A DNA stretch of 64,000 bases from Ipomoea triloba (GCF_003576645.1 NC_044916.1:5863442-5927441), one strand, 5' to 3'. Counted from the first letter of the stretch, positions 21,560-32,570 are shown. Made by a program: numbers and translations. The notes: generated by a model not told the origin, from the letters alone.

Positions 21560-22514
21560 TTCTGATTGTAGCAAAGTCAGCCAACTAGTCATATTCCAAG
21601 AGAACAACTGAATACATCCTTCCCTCTACGGTTGCTGCTGGAGATATCAATAGGCGAGCAAATGCTTCATTCACATCTTTTAAACCCAATGTTCAAGATA
21701 GTAAGCATTTTGTTTCCTGCCAGTCGCTTACTTGGATTATTGATACAGATGCAACGACAGACCACACTATGAATAATGTTACATATTTTTTGGATTCGAA
21801 TGAGGTGCAAGAAATCTATGTCATGTTGTCGGATGGAAATCGTGCCGTGGTTACTCATGTTGGTTGTGTGCGATTATCTATGAATATTATTTTACAAGAT
21901 GTATTGTGTGTGCCTCAATTTGAATTTAACTTAATTTCTGTAAGTAAGTTACTAAGAACATGGGTTGTTCTTTGGTGTTTCATGCTAATGGATGTGAAAT
22001 TCAGGCTGGCAGGGCTCGGAAGATGATTGGTTTAGCTGAGGAGCGAGATGAGTTGTATCGTTTCCTAATATGCCCGATGATTCGTATATCTGACATATCC
22101 ATTCCTCATCTATGGTGTGACAATCTTGGTGCTACATACATGTGTGCGAACCCTATTTTTCATGCGAGGACTAAATGTGTAGAGATTGACTATCACTTCG
22201 TCAGGGATAGTGTTGCTAATGGGGATATTCAGGTGAATTTTATCTCTATTCAGGTGAATTATAGTGTTGCTAATGGGGATATTCAGGTGAATTTTATCTC
22301 TATTCAGGTGAATTTTATCTCAACAAAGGATCAACTTGCAGACAATTTTCCTTTCTTAGAGACAAGCTCCATGTGCTTGAGGGGAGTATTAGGACTTTAT
22401 GAGTCAGAGTTATGTTTCCATGTGCTTGAGGGGAGTATTAGGACTTTATGAGTCAGAGTTATGTTAGGACTATATGTTCCAGTCTCCCCGAGACTCTTCT
22501 TGTATATATATATC
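21560..22514 (+). mobile_element. Copia deletion derivative: protease joined to RNase H
   Basis: A protease-like segment (WIIDTDATTDHT, then a SDGNRA block and [17 protein letters not shown]) is followed, after fewer than 100 bases, by the RNase H end of Copia pol ([11 protein letters not shown], then [25 protein letters not shown]). Integrase and reverse transcriptase are absent. The usual DSGA active site has become DTDA. A polypurine GAGGGGAG near 22379 marks the 3' LTR start, and the LTR is then split by the hAT element at 22515 and resumes at 23602. Internal duplications at 22205-22320 (54 bp) and 22369-22466 (49 bp) are present. Confidence 0.82.
22369..22466 (+). repeat. 49-bp tandem duplication at PPT/LTR border
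   Basis: The unit starting CCATGTGCTTGAGGGG occurs at 22369 and 22418 without visible mismatch. It duplicates the polypurine tract and the start of the LTR. Confidence 0.9.
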
Positions 22515-23593
22515 TAGAGCTGTCAAAACGGGCCAGCCCGGCCCATACGGGCTGGCCCGTCTCGGGTTGGTCGGAAAACGGGTCGGGACGGACCTGCCCC
22601 GTTTTCCCACGGGTTGGGATTTGGCCAACCCAACCCGTGTAGGCCGGGCTGACGGGCTAAACGGGCCAGCCCGTTATTTTTTTTTTTTTTTACTTTTTAT
22701 GTTTTAAATGAATATTATTATTAAAATTGTTTTATTTGTATAAGTTAGAAATTGAACTCCTAACCTCTAAGTGAAGAACTAAGATCATTTCCAATAAAGC
22801 ACATCAAACCTTTTGAACAAATAACATGTATGTTTATATATATACATATTATACACACACTACACATACATACACACATATATATAATTAAATTTTAATT
22901 TTATAAATAAACTTTATACTAATATTTATATAAAGATACAATTAATTGTATTAATTAATACTAATAATAAATTTTATATTAATATTTATATAAAGATACA
23001 ATTAATTGTGCCAAAGGCCTTGTGGTCAAGCGGCATGAAGTGATTCTCCCTAGTGGAAGGTCATGGGTTCGCCCCTGAGTGGGGGAGGGTCAATAGTATT
23101 CAAAAAAAAAAAAAATTAATTGCATTCATTAATAATAATAATAAATTTAATATAAATAAATTAATAAATTATATATTAATATTAATATAAAGATACAATT
23201 AAATGTATTAATTAATACTTGTAATAAATTTAATATAAATAAATTATATATAATGCTTGAATGATCTAAATAAATATATCCGTATATAACAATGTTTAAC
23301 AAAGGTCCTTTGCATAGTTGGTTTCAATACGCACGGGCCAACCCGTATAACCCGCATTCCCACCCCCAACCCTCAAATATATTGTGTAAATGTGGTATTG
23401 TATTAATATTTTAAAATATTGTTGCTACCAAGATTTGAACCCTTGACCTTTTACATAACTTACTAGTATTGAAACCAACTATGCAAAGGACCTTTGTTAT
23501 ACGGATCGGGCCGAAAACGGGACGGGTTGGGATTTCTTTGACCCAACCCGTCCAAAAGCACAGGTAAGGGTTGAGCCCGTTTTGACAGCTCTA
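22515..23593. mobile_element. Non-autonomous hAT element, 8-bp TSD
   Basis: Inverted termini TAGAGCTGTCAAAACGGGC (19 bases matching exactly at both ends) and the 8-bp target duplication TATATATC at 22507-22514 and 23594-23601 define the borders. Subterminal GGGTTGGG/CCCAACCCG repeats are typical of plant hAT elements. There is no transposase; the AT-rich interior holds a SINE. It sits in the LTR of the Copia derivative. Confidence 0.96.
23009..23113 (+). mobile_element. tRNA-derived SINE inside the hAT element
   Basis: Begins GCCAAAGGCCTTGTGGTC, with an A-box-like segment and the B-box-like GGTCATGGGTTCGCCCC at about 23067, and ends in an A run. Target repeats AATTAATTG lie at 23000-23008 and 23114-23122. 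It would be transcribed by RNA polymerase III from the internal boxes. Confidence 0.88.
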
Positions 23594-23601
23594 TATATAT
23601 C

Positions 23602-24387
23602 TCCTATTCCTACTATTGTAGGTTTGAGTTCAATTATTTATACAAATATTGTGTTCTCATCGTTGTCACTAGTGAATACGCTTGCCATGATTCTCTATTG
23701 TAACTAATCTCTATCTCCCCCCCTCTCTCTCTTTATTACTGAACATATTAGATTATGTGTTAGTACTTAGTTGTCACTATTGAATATGCTTGCCATGATT
23801 TTCTATTGGAAGTTAATGATTTTCTTGACATGTACCATCTTGAATAAGCAAGGAAAACATAGTCTCTTTGTCATTCGCAAATTTGGGCTAATACTCTCAA
23901 AATCATCAACCCCTCCCGATTCCAAAACTGTTTTAGATCAGAATTCTCAAAATCATCAACTAGATCCGTATATCTACATGCTGGCTATTATTTGGAAGTT
24001 ATTTACTTGAATTAAAGCAATAATAACATCATACTCTGTAAAATATAATCGATTCAACTCAATTTTTCAATTGCACTATATAATATTTGATATTATAATT
24101 TACACAATTGTATATTGATTTAATTATTATTAATATATTATAAGTTTATAACAAATACATTCCGTGCAACGTACGGGTGAAAATACTACTTGCATTATAC
24201 AAATATTTATAGATTTTACTAATGGAATAATGTACAAATACAAAAAGATAAAAAAAAAATTGATTATTTAAACACAAAAAATATCAACAAGAGAACAATG
24301 ACAACCACAAGATTTGGAAGAATGGAAAAACAACATCATAGCATAAAAATAAAAAAAGTTATTAATCTTTTTTTGTCAATAATATTT
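23602..24387. other. Spacer with Copia LTR end, Helitron 3' end and CNL-c 3' flank
   Basis: The first part continues the interrupted Copia LTR. A repeated phrase ttgtcactagtgaatacgcttgccatgat occurs twice (about 23665 and 23770). At 24160-24192 GTGCAACGTACGGGTGAAAATACTA is a Helitron-like 3' end equivalent to 1424-1450. From about 24200 on, the sequence matches the CNL-a and CNL-e downstream flanks. No gene is supported. Confidence 0.6.
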
Positions 24388-27147
24388 TTAATTTAATAGA
24401 GAAGGTTTTCCAAAAAAATTGTCTTGAGTAGTAACTCTTGGTATATGTTCAATCTTCCATCGATCTGATCCTTCAACACTTATGCTTTGAACAAGTTGTT
24501 GAGATGGGAGATATAGATGCAATGTTTTCAAATGCTCAACTTCTCTCAAGCCTTCTGGAAGCATTTCTAGAGAACCGCAATCATGTATAGATAGTGACTC
24601 GAGACATGTCATAGCTCCTTTTCCTATTTCCCACTTGCTAAGCTTCTTGCACCATATCTTCAGCTTCTTCAGTCTTGGAAAGCTCCCTTCACTGCACAAT
24701 AACTCGTCTCCACTATAACTCTCAATGTAGAGATCCAACAGGGTTGGCAGTTTCTCCAAACTATTGAAGAAAGCTTCATCTACATCACACATATTTATAT
24801 AAATTACGCGAAGACAATGGTTAGGAGTGGTAATAAAATTTACCAATTTCCCAAATTTAGAGAGCTTGAGCTTCTGGAGAGAAAGGGGTGGAGAGAAATT
24901 TATAAAATCTTGTAATCCATCACTTCCAATAGATAGAGATTGAAGATTTGTGATTTTATTGACAGAATCACAAATTGCTCTCCAGCATTCCTCCCCTTCC
25001 TTGAAAATAATATTCAACTTAGTGAGTTGTGGGATGTTTACTAATTCTCTTGCTTGGATGGTATTAATCAATATGCGAGATAATGTTTGAAGCTGAGAAA
25101 AAGTGAATACAATATCTGGCACTTGTGATTCAATACTTCCAAAGAAATGTCTCAGTTGCTTAAGCTCTGACACGCATTTAGGCAAACTGTCTATCCAAGT
25201 GAGTTTCAAATCCAAGGTCTGTAGATTGTGCAATCTTCCCAAGGAATCAGGAAGACGTGTGATTGGGCTTTCAAGATAACTGGACAGACTTAAGTACCTA
25301 AGATGAATTAGATCCCCAACCTCATTCGGCAGTTCCTCCATATCATCAGGTAACCATTCCAACACCAAAACTCTGAGCAACTTCATGTTTTGGAACATCT
25401 GTGGGAATGAATTCACACCAATAATCCCTTCACAGCGGCTGATGATGAGTGTACGTAGCTTCTTCATGTTTTCGTAGCAATTGTCGAGCTGATCAGCCAA
25501 TTTTAGCTCGCCTTCCACGACGATCAAACTACGCCTTTGCTTCCACTCAAGCTTCCTGCTACTTTGCTCCAATTTGATGATTTCAGCAAACGTTTCCCTT
25601 CTAATCACCTCACAAGCCACGTCACGGTAAAGGTCGTGCATTCCGATTCTTCCCAACTCTTTACCACTGTACTCATTGGGAAGGATCTGAAGCAAGCTTC
25701 TATTTTTGAGCTCAAGGAAGTAATCCCTTGCTATGGCTTCTAGTGTATGTCTGCCACTATGGGGATGGGGATCATCATTGATAAACCCCTCCGCAATGCA
25801 CATGCGGATCAACTTTTGGGCACTAATGGCATATGTTTTGGGGAACATTGCACAGTATAAGAAACATGACTTTAGGTGAGTTGGCAGTTCATAATAACTC
25901 AACAACAAGGCTGTGTTGAGAGATGCTAGACTGCCACCTGCTTCAAAGTCTTGTGAGTAGTAGTCAAGGCTTTTGAGAGCATCCCTCCATTTTGAAGGAT
26001 CATCACCTTTTGTGGACATCAACCGAGCCATTGCAAGAATTGCAACAGGTAAACCCGAGCATTTCTTAACCAATGCTTTTCCGGCTTCTTCAAGCCCATT
26101 AGGCCAGCTGCAGCTATCTAAAGCCAATTTGCAGAAAAGGCTGCATGCCAAATCAAATTCTAATGGCTTCACCTCAACATAATGAGGAACAGCCCCAAGA
26201 AAAGACCCATTGGCTATATTTTTATCACGGCTAGTCACGATAATGGAAGATGCACTGTGGCCCGGAAGTTTTATTTTAGCCAAGAGATTATTATCCCAAA
26301 CATCATCAAAAAATACAACATACCTCTTCCCCTTCAAGTAGTTGCAAATGTGTTGGTGGAGAGAATTTTCATCTGCTTTCTCCAGTTTAGACGGCATCTC
26401 TGTTCCAACACTACTTGTGTAGAGCCCATTGATTGTTGTCCTCAGAACAAATTCAATATCTGAGGAGTGGTTCACATCAACCCACCAACAATAATCAAAG
26501 CTGCGATTCTTCTTCACTCTTTCATGAACTTGCTTCGCCAAAGTAGTTTTCCCACAACCTCCAGCTCCCCAAATCGTGATCAACTTCACTTGACCACTAC
26601 GCTTCTCAATCAGTTCTGCTATCCGGTTGACTTCCATGTCAATCCCCACTAATTCGTTCTCCTCCATATATCCACTCCCACTGCCCATCAGTAACTCATT
26701 TCTTTCGTCAATTGTCTTGAGTTTTATACCGTACTTTGATTTGTCTGTTTCTAGAGCAAGTAGCTTCTCATCCATGGCTTTTAACTGCTGATGGAAGCAA
26801 TACTGTATCTTCACCCTCTCCACCAAGCTCTTCACGTTGGCAAACAGGGACTTTACTTCACAAAAATTGCAGGGAGGAGTATTGAGTTCCACAAGCTTGG
26901 AATCCAGCATGAACTCCTCAACCAAGTCCTCAAGTTGAAGTGAGGTATCTCTCAGTTGTGTCACCCAGCTCTCTGCTACTTTGGTGTCTTGTTTCCCCTT
27001 GCCTGAATCCTCAACGTAGCCTTTCATGTTGGCTAGCCGAGCACTGATTTTGTCCACCTCATCTTTGATTTTCCACTGGAATAATACTTCTTGGAAAGCT
27101 TGCTCCTTCAGCTTTCCAACTACAAAATCAACAATAGCACTAGCCAT
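24388..27147 (-). CDS. CNL-c: full-length CC-NBS-LRR immune receptor
   Basis: A single 919-residue open frame. The start at 27147 (MASAIVDF) is preferred over the in-frame ATG seven codons upstream because it aligns with CNL-a, b and d. CC domain about 1-150 with QLEDLVEEFM; NB-ARC about 165-520 with P-loop GAGGCGKTT (194-202), kinase-2 VVFFDDVWD (277-285), RNBS-B SIIVTSRD, GLPV (365-368), CFLYCAMFP and GMHDLYRDVA; then irregular LRRs to the end (FGKPSLLN). Family knowledge: such proteins bind ADP at rest and exchange it for ATP when triggered by a pathogen effector, acting in the cytosol or at the membrane. All nucleotide-binding motifs are intact, so it is probably functional. Pathogen specificity cannot be read from sequence. 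Confidence 0.95.
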   Translation of the reverse strand: MASAIVDFVVGKLKEQAFQEVLFQWKIKDEVDKISARLANMKGYVEDSGKGKQDTKVAESWVTQLRDTSLQLEDLVEEFMLDSKLVELNTPPCNFCEVKSLFANVKSLVERVKIQYCFHQQLKAMDEKLLALETDKSKYGIKLKTIDERNELLMGSGSGYMEENELVGIDMEVNRIAELIEKRSGQVKLITIWGAGGCGKTTLAKQVHERVKKNRSFDYCWWVDVNHSSDIEFVLRTTINGLYTSSVGTEMPSKLEKADENSLHQHICNYLKGKRYVVFFDDVWDNNLLAKIKLPGHSASSIIVTSRDKNIANGSFLGAVPHYVEVKPLEFDLACSLFCKLALDSCSWPNGLEEAGKALVKKCSGLPVAILAMARLMSTKGDDPSKWRDALKSLDYYSQDFEAGGSLASLNTALLLSYYELPTHLKSCFLYCAMFPKTYAISAQKLIRMCIAEGFINDDPHPHSGRHTLEAIARDYFLELKNRSLLQILPNEYSGKELGRIGMHDLYRDVACEVIRRETFAEIIKLEQSSRKLEWKQRRSLIVVEGELKLADQLDNCYENMKKLRTLIISRCEGIIGVNSFPQMFQNMKLLRVLVLEWLPDDMEELPNEVGDLIHLRYLSLSSYLESPITRLPDSLGRLHNLQTLDLKLTWIDSLPKCVSELKQLRHFFGSIESQVPDIVFTFSQLQTLSRILINTIQARELVNIPQLTKLNIIFKEGEECWRAICDSVNKITNLQSLSIGSDGLQDFINFSPPLSLQKLKLSKFGKLVNFITTPNHCLRVIYINMCDVDEAFFNSLEKLPTLLDLYIESYSGDELLCSEGSFPRLKKLKIWCKKLSKWEIGKGAMTCLESLSIHDCGSLEMLPEGLREVEHLKTLHLYLPSQQLVQSISVEGSDRWKIEHIPRVTTQDNFFGKPSLLN

Positions 27148-27385
27148 AACGTAACTATGGCAAAACACAGATCAGATTGTGTCTTCTGAGTAAGTATACC
27201 AATTGAACAAGTTAAAGATCGATTTGCTTGGTTATTACATAAAAAGAGAGAGTGTTTTTTTTTTTTTTTTTTTTTTTTTGAAACAAGAGAGAGTGTGTTA
27301 AAGCAGTAGGACTTGCTTGGTGGTGAATGGTGATGCATCCATGCTTATTAGTGCTCCAGATATTTATAGATCAAACAATCAAATA
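27148..27385 (-). promoter_or_regulatory. CNL-c upstream region
   Basis: TATTTATA at 27361-27368 (TATAAATA on the gene strand) lies about 215 bases before the start and is conserved at 52744-52751 for CNL-d. A long A/T homopolymer near 27257-27280 varies between the two. An upstream frame (27338-27120) overlaps the CNL start out of register and is conserved in CNL-d. Beyond the first 70 bases this flank differs from that of CNL-a and b. Confidence 0.5.
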
Positions 27386-27572
27386 AAATAGGCTTATGTG
27401 GAATTTAGAGTTAATATCAATTGAGGTCCCGAATATAATGACTTTGCCATCTATGCTCCTAAATTTTAAAATTGATCATTAATGGTCCCAGAGTTTCAAA
27501 AAGTGACCAAATATAGCCCTACCGTTATTTTCATCCGTATGCACCATGAAAAGGAAGGGCAAATATAAAGAA

Positions 27573-27622
<50 letters not shown>

Positions 27623-28578
27623 TGTTATACCATGTGCCAACGTTCATATTGCATTATTCACTGAAAGTACAGAATATCTTATCTACCAAACATGTTACTT
27701 GCAATTAACATATTTTGTACTTGCAGTTAAAAATTTAAGTGTTTGTAGTTATCATGTTATGTGTCTGTAATTACTATTTAATAGTTGTAATAGTATTTAA
27801 TAGTTGTAATAGTCAGTTTGTAGAAAAATAATATTACTAAACTCATATACCATAAGACTCAAATTCTCACGTATATGTGTGTGTTCAGCCGCTTATAAGG
27901 ATTCATCAATAGTTAAAGCTTTAAGTAAAGAAAAAAAAAAGTCAATTTTATAATGTTAGTTGCAGAGGGTAGATACAAAATATGTTAACTGCAGACACAT
28001 AATATATTGTTAACATATTATATGCTTACAATTAACATTTTTTTTACAATCAATTAACAGTTTAATTTGCATATGTAATAATTAACATGTTCTGTAGCTC
28101 AATTTATTTACAGACATATAAACTGTTAATCATAGGTACAGAATACATTAATTACAAACATAAAATCTGATAATTATTTTAGACCAAAAGGTACATAATG
28201 CAAAGCAACCCTGGTTGATGATTTAATTTGCCCTCACTGGATCATCAATTCACTAAAATAGTACGTAGTAATTTATTTAAAAAAAAAAACTGAGAGAATT
28301 GGCCCTATTTGATAAATAAATTTTTGAGTTAGTTTTTAATTGTCTGATTTCATTTAGTAGTTTGGCAAATACATTTGACATCGAATTTTTTAATCCAAAA
28401 CTAATGTTGTAAAAAAATATACTAGCTAGTAGGAGAATATTTTAATTTGCCTTCTTGAAGAAAAATTATCAAATTTCATTAATGCCGTCACTTCTTTTCT
28501 CAAACATCATATCCTTTCCCCACTTTTTAACTTTTTATTTTAATTAACTCACAGTTTTTATTTTCTTTTAAATCTTAA
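27386..28578. other. Upstream segment shared with CNL-d
   Basis: No gene. From about 27640 it matches 53040-54899, including the TATGTTAACTGCAGACACATAA-like phrases and the tcttctttaaat end. A piece at 27415-27545 (beginning gttaatatcaattgaggtcc) and a TA/CATA run (27575-27620) are not shared; the former looks like the end of a DNA transposon. Confidence 0.6.
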
Positions 28579-29138
28579 CTAGTATTTTCGCCCGTGCGTT
28601 GCACGAAATGAATTTGTTATAATATTTTAAGAATATTTAGATCGATATACAATTATATAAATTATAACATCAAATATTATATAGCGCAATTGATGAAATT
28701 GATTTGATTGATTATGTTTTCTGATGTTTTCTTAAATATTAAATATCAAAAAGGAAAGTATAATAATTTTCTTATAGATATTTAAATATATATTAACTAT
28801 ATACATAAATATATACATCCGTTACAGTTTTCCTAATTATATAATTATAATAATTCCTAATTGCCTAATTGCCTATATGTAATCAGATAAATAAAACTAA
28901 TGTAATATTATAGTTACTACCATACTGCTATCACATCAGTTTGTACTATAATGCAATATTACCAATTATAATTAATACTATTCTATCATAATAATTACCA
29001 TATTATTAATAACGAATTATAACGAATTATAATTAATATTATTCTATCATAAAATTACCACATTACTAAAATGCCCCTACGTTAGGGCGAGAAAATTATG
29101 GTGGAGGATATTGTTTTTATATATAGTATAGATATAGA
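28579..29138 (-). mobile_element. Complete non-autonomous Helitron (560 bp)
   Basis: Read on the minus strand it begins TCTATATCTATACTATATA and ends GTGCAACGCACGGGCGAAAATACTAG, that is, 5' TC, a GC-rich hairpin about 12 bases before the end, and 3' CTAG. It lies between A and T with no target duplication. The homologous segment at 54891-54905 reads straight through (AAATCTTAA then TTTGTTCTCG), which is an exact empty site. It encodes nothing. Confidence 0.93.
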
Positions 29139-29365
29139 TTTGTTACTGGTGGCTAATAGTATAAAAAAACATATATTTTATTAAATGCTCTTCATAATTA
29201 AAGGTTCTTTATTTTTTATTATTATAGTGAATTTTTTATTTTTTATTTTATTTATTAAATGTAATTATTATTATTATATAGTAAATAAATTTTTATTATA
29301 CAATATACTTATATCATTAAAAGTCATTTTATATGTCATCAACTTACGGTTAATGACAAATTCAC

Positions 29366-30165
29366 TGTTGGAAATCTTTGATTTTCCGACCACGTAGAAA
29401 AATGTGGCATTTTTTCAATTTTTCGTCAAAGGATTGCTGTGACCGGAAATGTAGTCGGAATTTCCGACCACCTTTACATAGTGGACGGAATTTCCGACCA
29501 CTATGTAAAGGTAGTTGAATTTTTTTCAATCATTTAAATATTTCATCTTAATTTCTGACCACCTTGGTGGTCGGTATTTCCGACCACTATGTAAATGTGG
29601 TCGGAATGTCCGACCACTTTTCCAAGGTGATAGGAAATCCTCATATCTTTTATTATTGTTATTATTTTGGTTCTTCCTATCGTTGTTGTTGTTCATTAGT
29701 ATGAATACCACATGATTTATCTTATTATCATTAATTATGTTACTCATACTCTTTTTTGTTTCAACTTTAATTTGCATTTCTTCAATTGACCACGATACAT
29801 AGAGTTTAATGGTAGTACGTTGGCATGTTGGGATGTTCAATATAAACAACCAATTTAACATACCTTTAGGTAAATTAGGATCAAAGATGCTTCGAAACAG
29901 TCCATTAATAGTACATTACAAGAAAAATGCACAAAGACAATTATTTTTTGCAACAATGTTGTCTTTTATGTAGAAGTATGGGCGTTAGCGAACATAACTT
30001 TCGACAAACTACTCGTGTTCGTATTCGATAAGCGTTCGTTTATGTTTTAACAAACAAATTTTAGAGTTCGATTAATAAACAAACAGAATATGAAAATGTG
30101 TAAGCCCGTTTGATAAGAGATCGTGAACAAGCTTGTCTATGTTCGTTAATAATGTTCGCGAACAT
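29366..30165. mobile_element. Insertion with CACTA-like subterminal repeats
   Basis: Absent from the homologous segment at about 55110. It begins CACTGTTGGAAAT and carries at least six direct and inverted copies of TTCCGACCAC/GTGGTCGGAA between 29380 and 29630, the arrangement of transposase-binding repeats in CACTA elements. A CATTACAAGAAAAATG at 29917 resembles a second CACTA terminus. The right part (29985-30165) with repeated GTTCG/CGAAC phrases looks like a different, hAT-like remnant. So this is likely composite and incomplete; no transposase is visible. Confidence 0.5.
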
Positions 30166-30551
30166 ATCAAACACTTCTTTACACACAACTTGTAGTATCA
30201 ACTAACTAAACAAGCTAATTAATAGCTAATAGTTAACTCCTAATAACACAATGCGCAATTTGTCAAATAAAGCAATATAAGTGAGTTGATATCCAAAATA
30301 TAATGGTCCTCGATTAGGCTTTTTTTTTTTTTCCTTAAAGAACTTTTGTGACATAATTTAGTACCCAAGGAGAGCTATAGAAGCACAATCTCAGAATAAG
30401 ATGCTCGGCACACACTATTGAACTTAATTCGTAATTTAATTCAATATTCAATTACTTATTTTTTCTCATTATCCTAACTATTTAGGCCGTGATTCATAGG
30501 TTCTATCTATAAAATATGATGTCATAAATTCTCTCATTATCCTAATATTCA

Positions 30552-30688
30552 TCACCTTGTGCTCAATTGGTATCTCTGCAACTCTCCTTCCGGGAGGGTC
30601 ACAAGATCGAACTGCAGTGGTGAGGTATTGACTCTTTAGACTACAACATATAATAGCTGAGTCGATAGTATAGTCCAAAAAAAATCTA
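30552..30688 (+). mobile_element. SINE-like element
   Basis: Starts CCTTGTGCTCAATTGGTATC (A-box region), has GGGTCACAAGATCGAACTGC (B-box region) and ends in an A run. The paralogue is at 55592-55755. Two decayed relatives are at 38566-38663 and 59755-59860. Target repeats could not be resolved. Confidence 0.7.
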
Positions 30689-31319
30689 TAAAATATGATA
30701 AGTCAAAATATAATAAGATTTATATGGTTATATATGCAAGGCTTACTGGTGAAATAAAAATCAGCAATATTTTTATAATTTACTATTAAATTTTTGTGTC
30801 TTGTGATAATTTATCTAACTATAGATAATAAGTAGTGGTTTATCTTATAATGCACAAAAAAAAAATTATATTATCATAAATTTGAATAAGTTTATAAATA
30901 ATAAAAAGATGTTTAAAGAACAATAATGAAGAAGTAAAATCATGCATATATTACAAATTTTAAAAACTTAAATACAATTTTCATATAATTTAAGAAAAAA
31001 TGGCACTTCTTAGCATAGAAAAATAGCATTTATCATTTCTTAATTATACTATCACCTTTTGTTTTGTTCCACAATTATTTGTGAGGTGATTTTTTTTTTT
31101 TTTCATTCCTCAATCGTCTATAACAGTGTTTTTTTGCATCAATATTTGAAAGTAATTGAATAGTGTAATTGCAATTATCTTTTTAAAAAAATTTCATTTC
31201 ATTTTCTGCATTAACTCTATGAAAATGAAGTATGAACACGGCTTCCACATACACCACCAATTTTCTATCTATGATTTATATCCAAGTTGGAATTGGTCAA
31301 ACATAGCTATCACTCATTA

Positions 31320-31541
31320 ATAATATTATTTATCAAACTTGTCGTAACTTAGAACCATCACAATTATATTGTCAATTCTATATGAACATAACATTAATGT
31401 CTTTATGTGTACGTGTGTTTTCTTTGATTTCATTAATAATTTATCAAACTTGTCGTAACTTAGAGCCATCACAATTATATTGTCAATTCTATATGAACAT
31501 AACATTAATGTCTTTATGTGTGTGTTTTCTTTGATTTCAGA
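31320..31541 (+). repeat. 111-bp tandem duplication
   Basis: The unit starting TATCAAACTTGTCGTAACTT occurs at 31331 and 31442. The same duplication with the same period is at 58361 and 58472, while the R1 copies at 39 kb and 60 kb have at most one unit. So it predates the duplication of the 27-32 kb and 52-59 kb segments. Confidence 0.88.
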
Positions 31542-31880
31542 CACAACTATTATTTCATTGAAAACTTATGCTTCAACTTTCACAAAAATAATATTCCGTA
31601 ATAATCTATACTATTGATAAAAGTAAAATCCTCATCTTCAACTTTCACGCCAAACTAATATTATTAATTAATTGGTAAAAAAATTAATAAAGTTTATTTG
31701 GTAACAAAATTTTACATACCAAATTCTGAGAATAATTAAACCATTATAATTGTGAGATTAATGGAAACAAATTATGGGTAATATATGAAAAAAAATCCTT
31801 GAAAATTCTGCGTCATTTTATAAGGAAATAATAATTTATTAATTATTATTTACACTAATAATAATAATTCAAATCTAGAT

Positions 31881-32543
31881 CTCAGGTGCGGTTAGATCTG
31901 AGCCGCTGATCAAATCTAGATCAACGGCTCAAATCAATGATTAAAAAAAAAAAAAAAGCGTGCGTCTGGAAAGAATTGAAGAAGCATAAGCTAAAGATGA
32001 CGCACCTTAAGTGATAGATCGAAACATACACCTTAAGTGTTAAAACAATGCACCTTAAGTGTTAAATGGCGCACCTTAAGTCTTAACATTGCGCACCTTC
32101 AGTTTATAACAATGGTGCACCGTAAGTGATACAAAAACACACCTTAAGCACAAAAATCATGCACCTTAAGAAGGAAAATCATGCACCTTAAGCACAAAAC
32201 ATACGCACCTTAAACACAAAACTTACGCATCTTAAGTTCTCAACTGCACGCACCTTAACATAAAAACTACGCACCTTAAGAAGGAAAACCACGCACCTTA
32301 AGCACAAAACTTAAACACCTTAAGTTCCCAACTGCACGCACCTAAAGAAAAAACGCTACGCATCTTAAGCACAAATAAAATCTATGCACCTTAGGCACAA
32401 ACCCTAGCACCTTAAGTTTGCCCCATATAAAAAATGACCAAATTGTCACCGCATTTAAAAAAAAAAAAAAAAACGTTGTTAATCTTGAATGTTGATCCTG
32501 ACAAGATCAATGGCTCTCCTCTCACCACACAACCGCACCTGAG
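31881..32543. mobile_element. Minisatellite-bearing inverted-repeat element, copy 1
   Basis: Bounded by perfect 13-bp inverted ends CTCAGGTGCGGTT and AACCGCACCTGAG. The interior (about 32000-32420) holds around 18 degenerate units with the core GCACCTTAAG spaced every 20-24 bases. Subterminal arms with gatca-acggctc phrases are also partly inverted. No coding capacity. A 30-bp TA run follows at 32571. The right part is truncated in the paralogous copy at 58906-59165. Transposon class is uncertain. Confidence 0.7.
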
Positions 32544-32566
32544 AAGATTAACTGCACGTGAACTTA

Positions 32567-32570
<4 letters not shown>

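Larger units (their letters stand above)
18315..21662 (+). repeat. 1682-bp direct duplication joined at an N
   Basis: Positions 18315-19980 and 19997-21662 are repeats with a constant offset of 1682 bp, covering the 3' end of the LARD interior, the polypurine tract, the 3' LTR and 433 bases of flank. The junction at 19981 is a single N followed by twelve A and CAA. No differences were noticed between the copies. It is either a very recent tandem duplication or an assembly error. Confidence 0.92.
30440..31660 (+). repeat. R1 repeat, copy 1
   Basis: One of four related copies (also 38550-39480, 55480-55800 plus 57774-58720, and 59640-60480). It contains a SINE, AT-rich non-coding sequence, and finally TCTATACTATTGATAAAAG at 31605, a Helitron 5' end on the plus strand. 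No protein is encoded. Confidence 0.7.

Noticed and set aside
22448..22707. Plus-strand open frames across the hAT left end
   Set aside because: Their sequence follows the GGGCCAGCCCGG-type subterminal repeats and joins two different elements.
27148..27168. Upstream in-frame ATG (MFCHSYV) as the CNL-c start
   Set aside because: The other CNL copies begin at the MAxA position; the seven extra codons have no counterpart.
32000..32420. Regularly spaced GCACCTTAAG repeats resembling a CRISPR array
   Set aside because: The repeats are short and degenerate, spacers are 10-14 bases and related to each other, and the genome is plant. It is a minisatellite.
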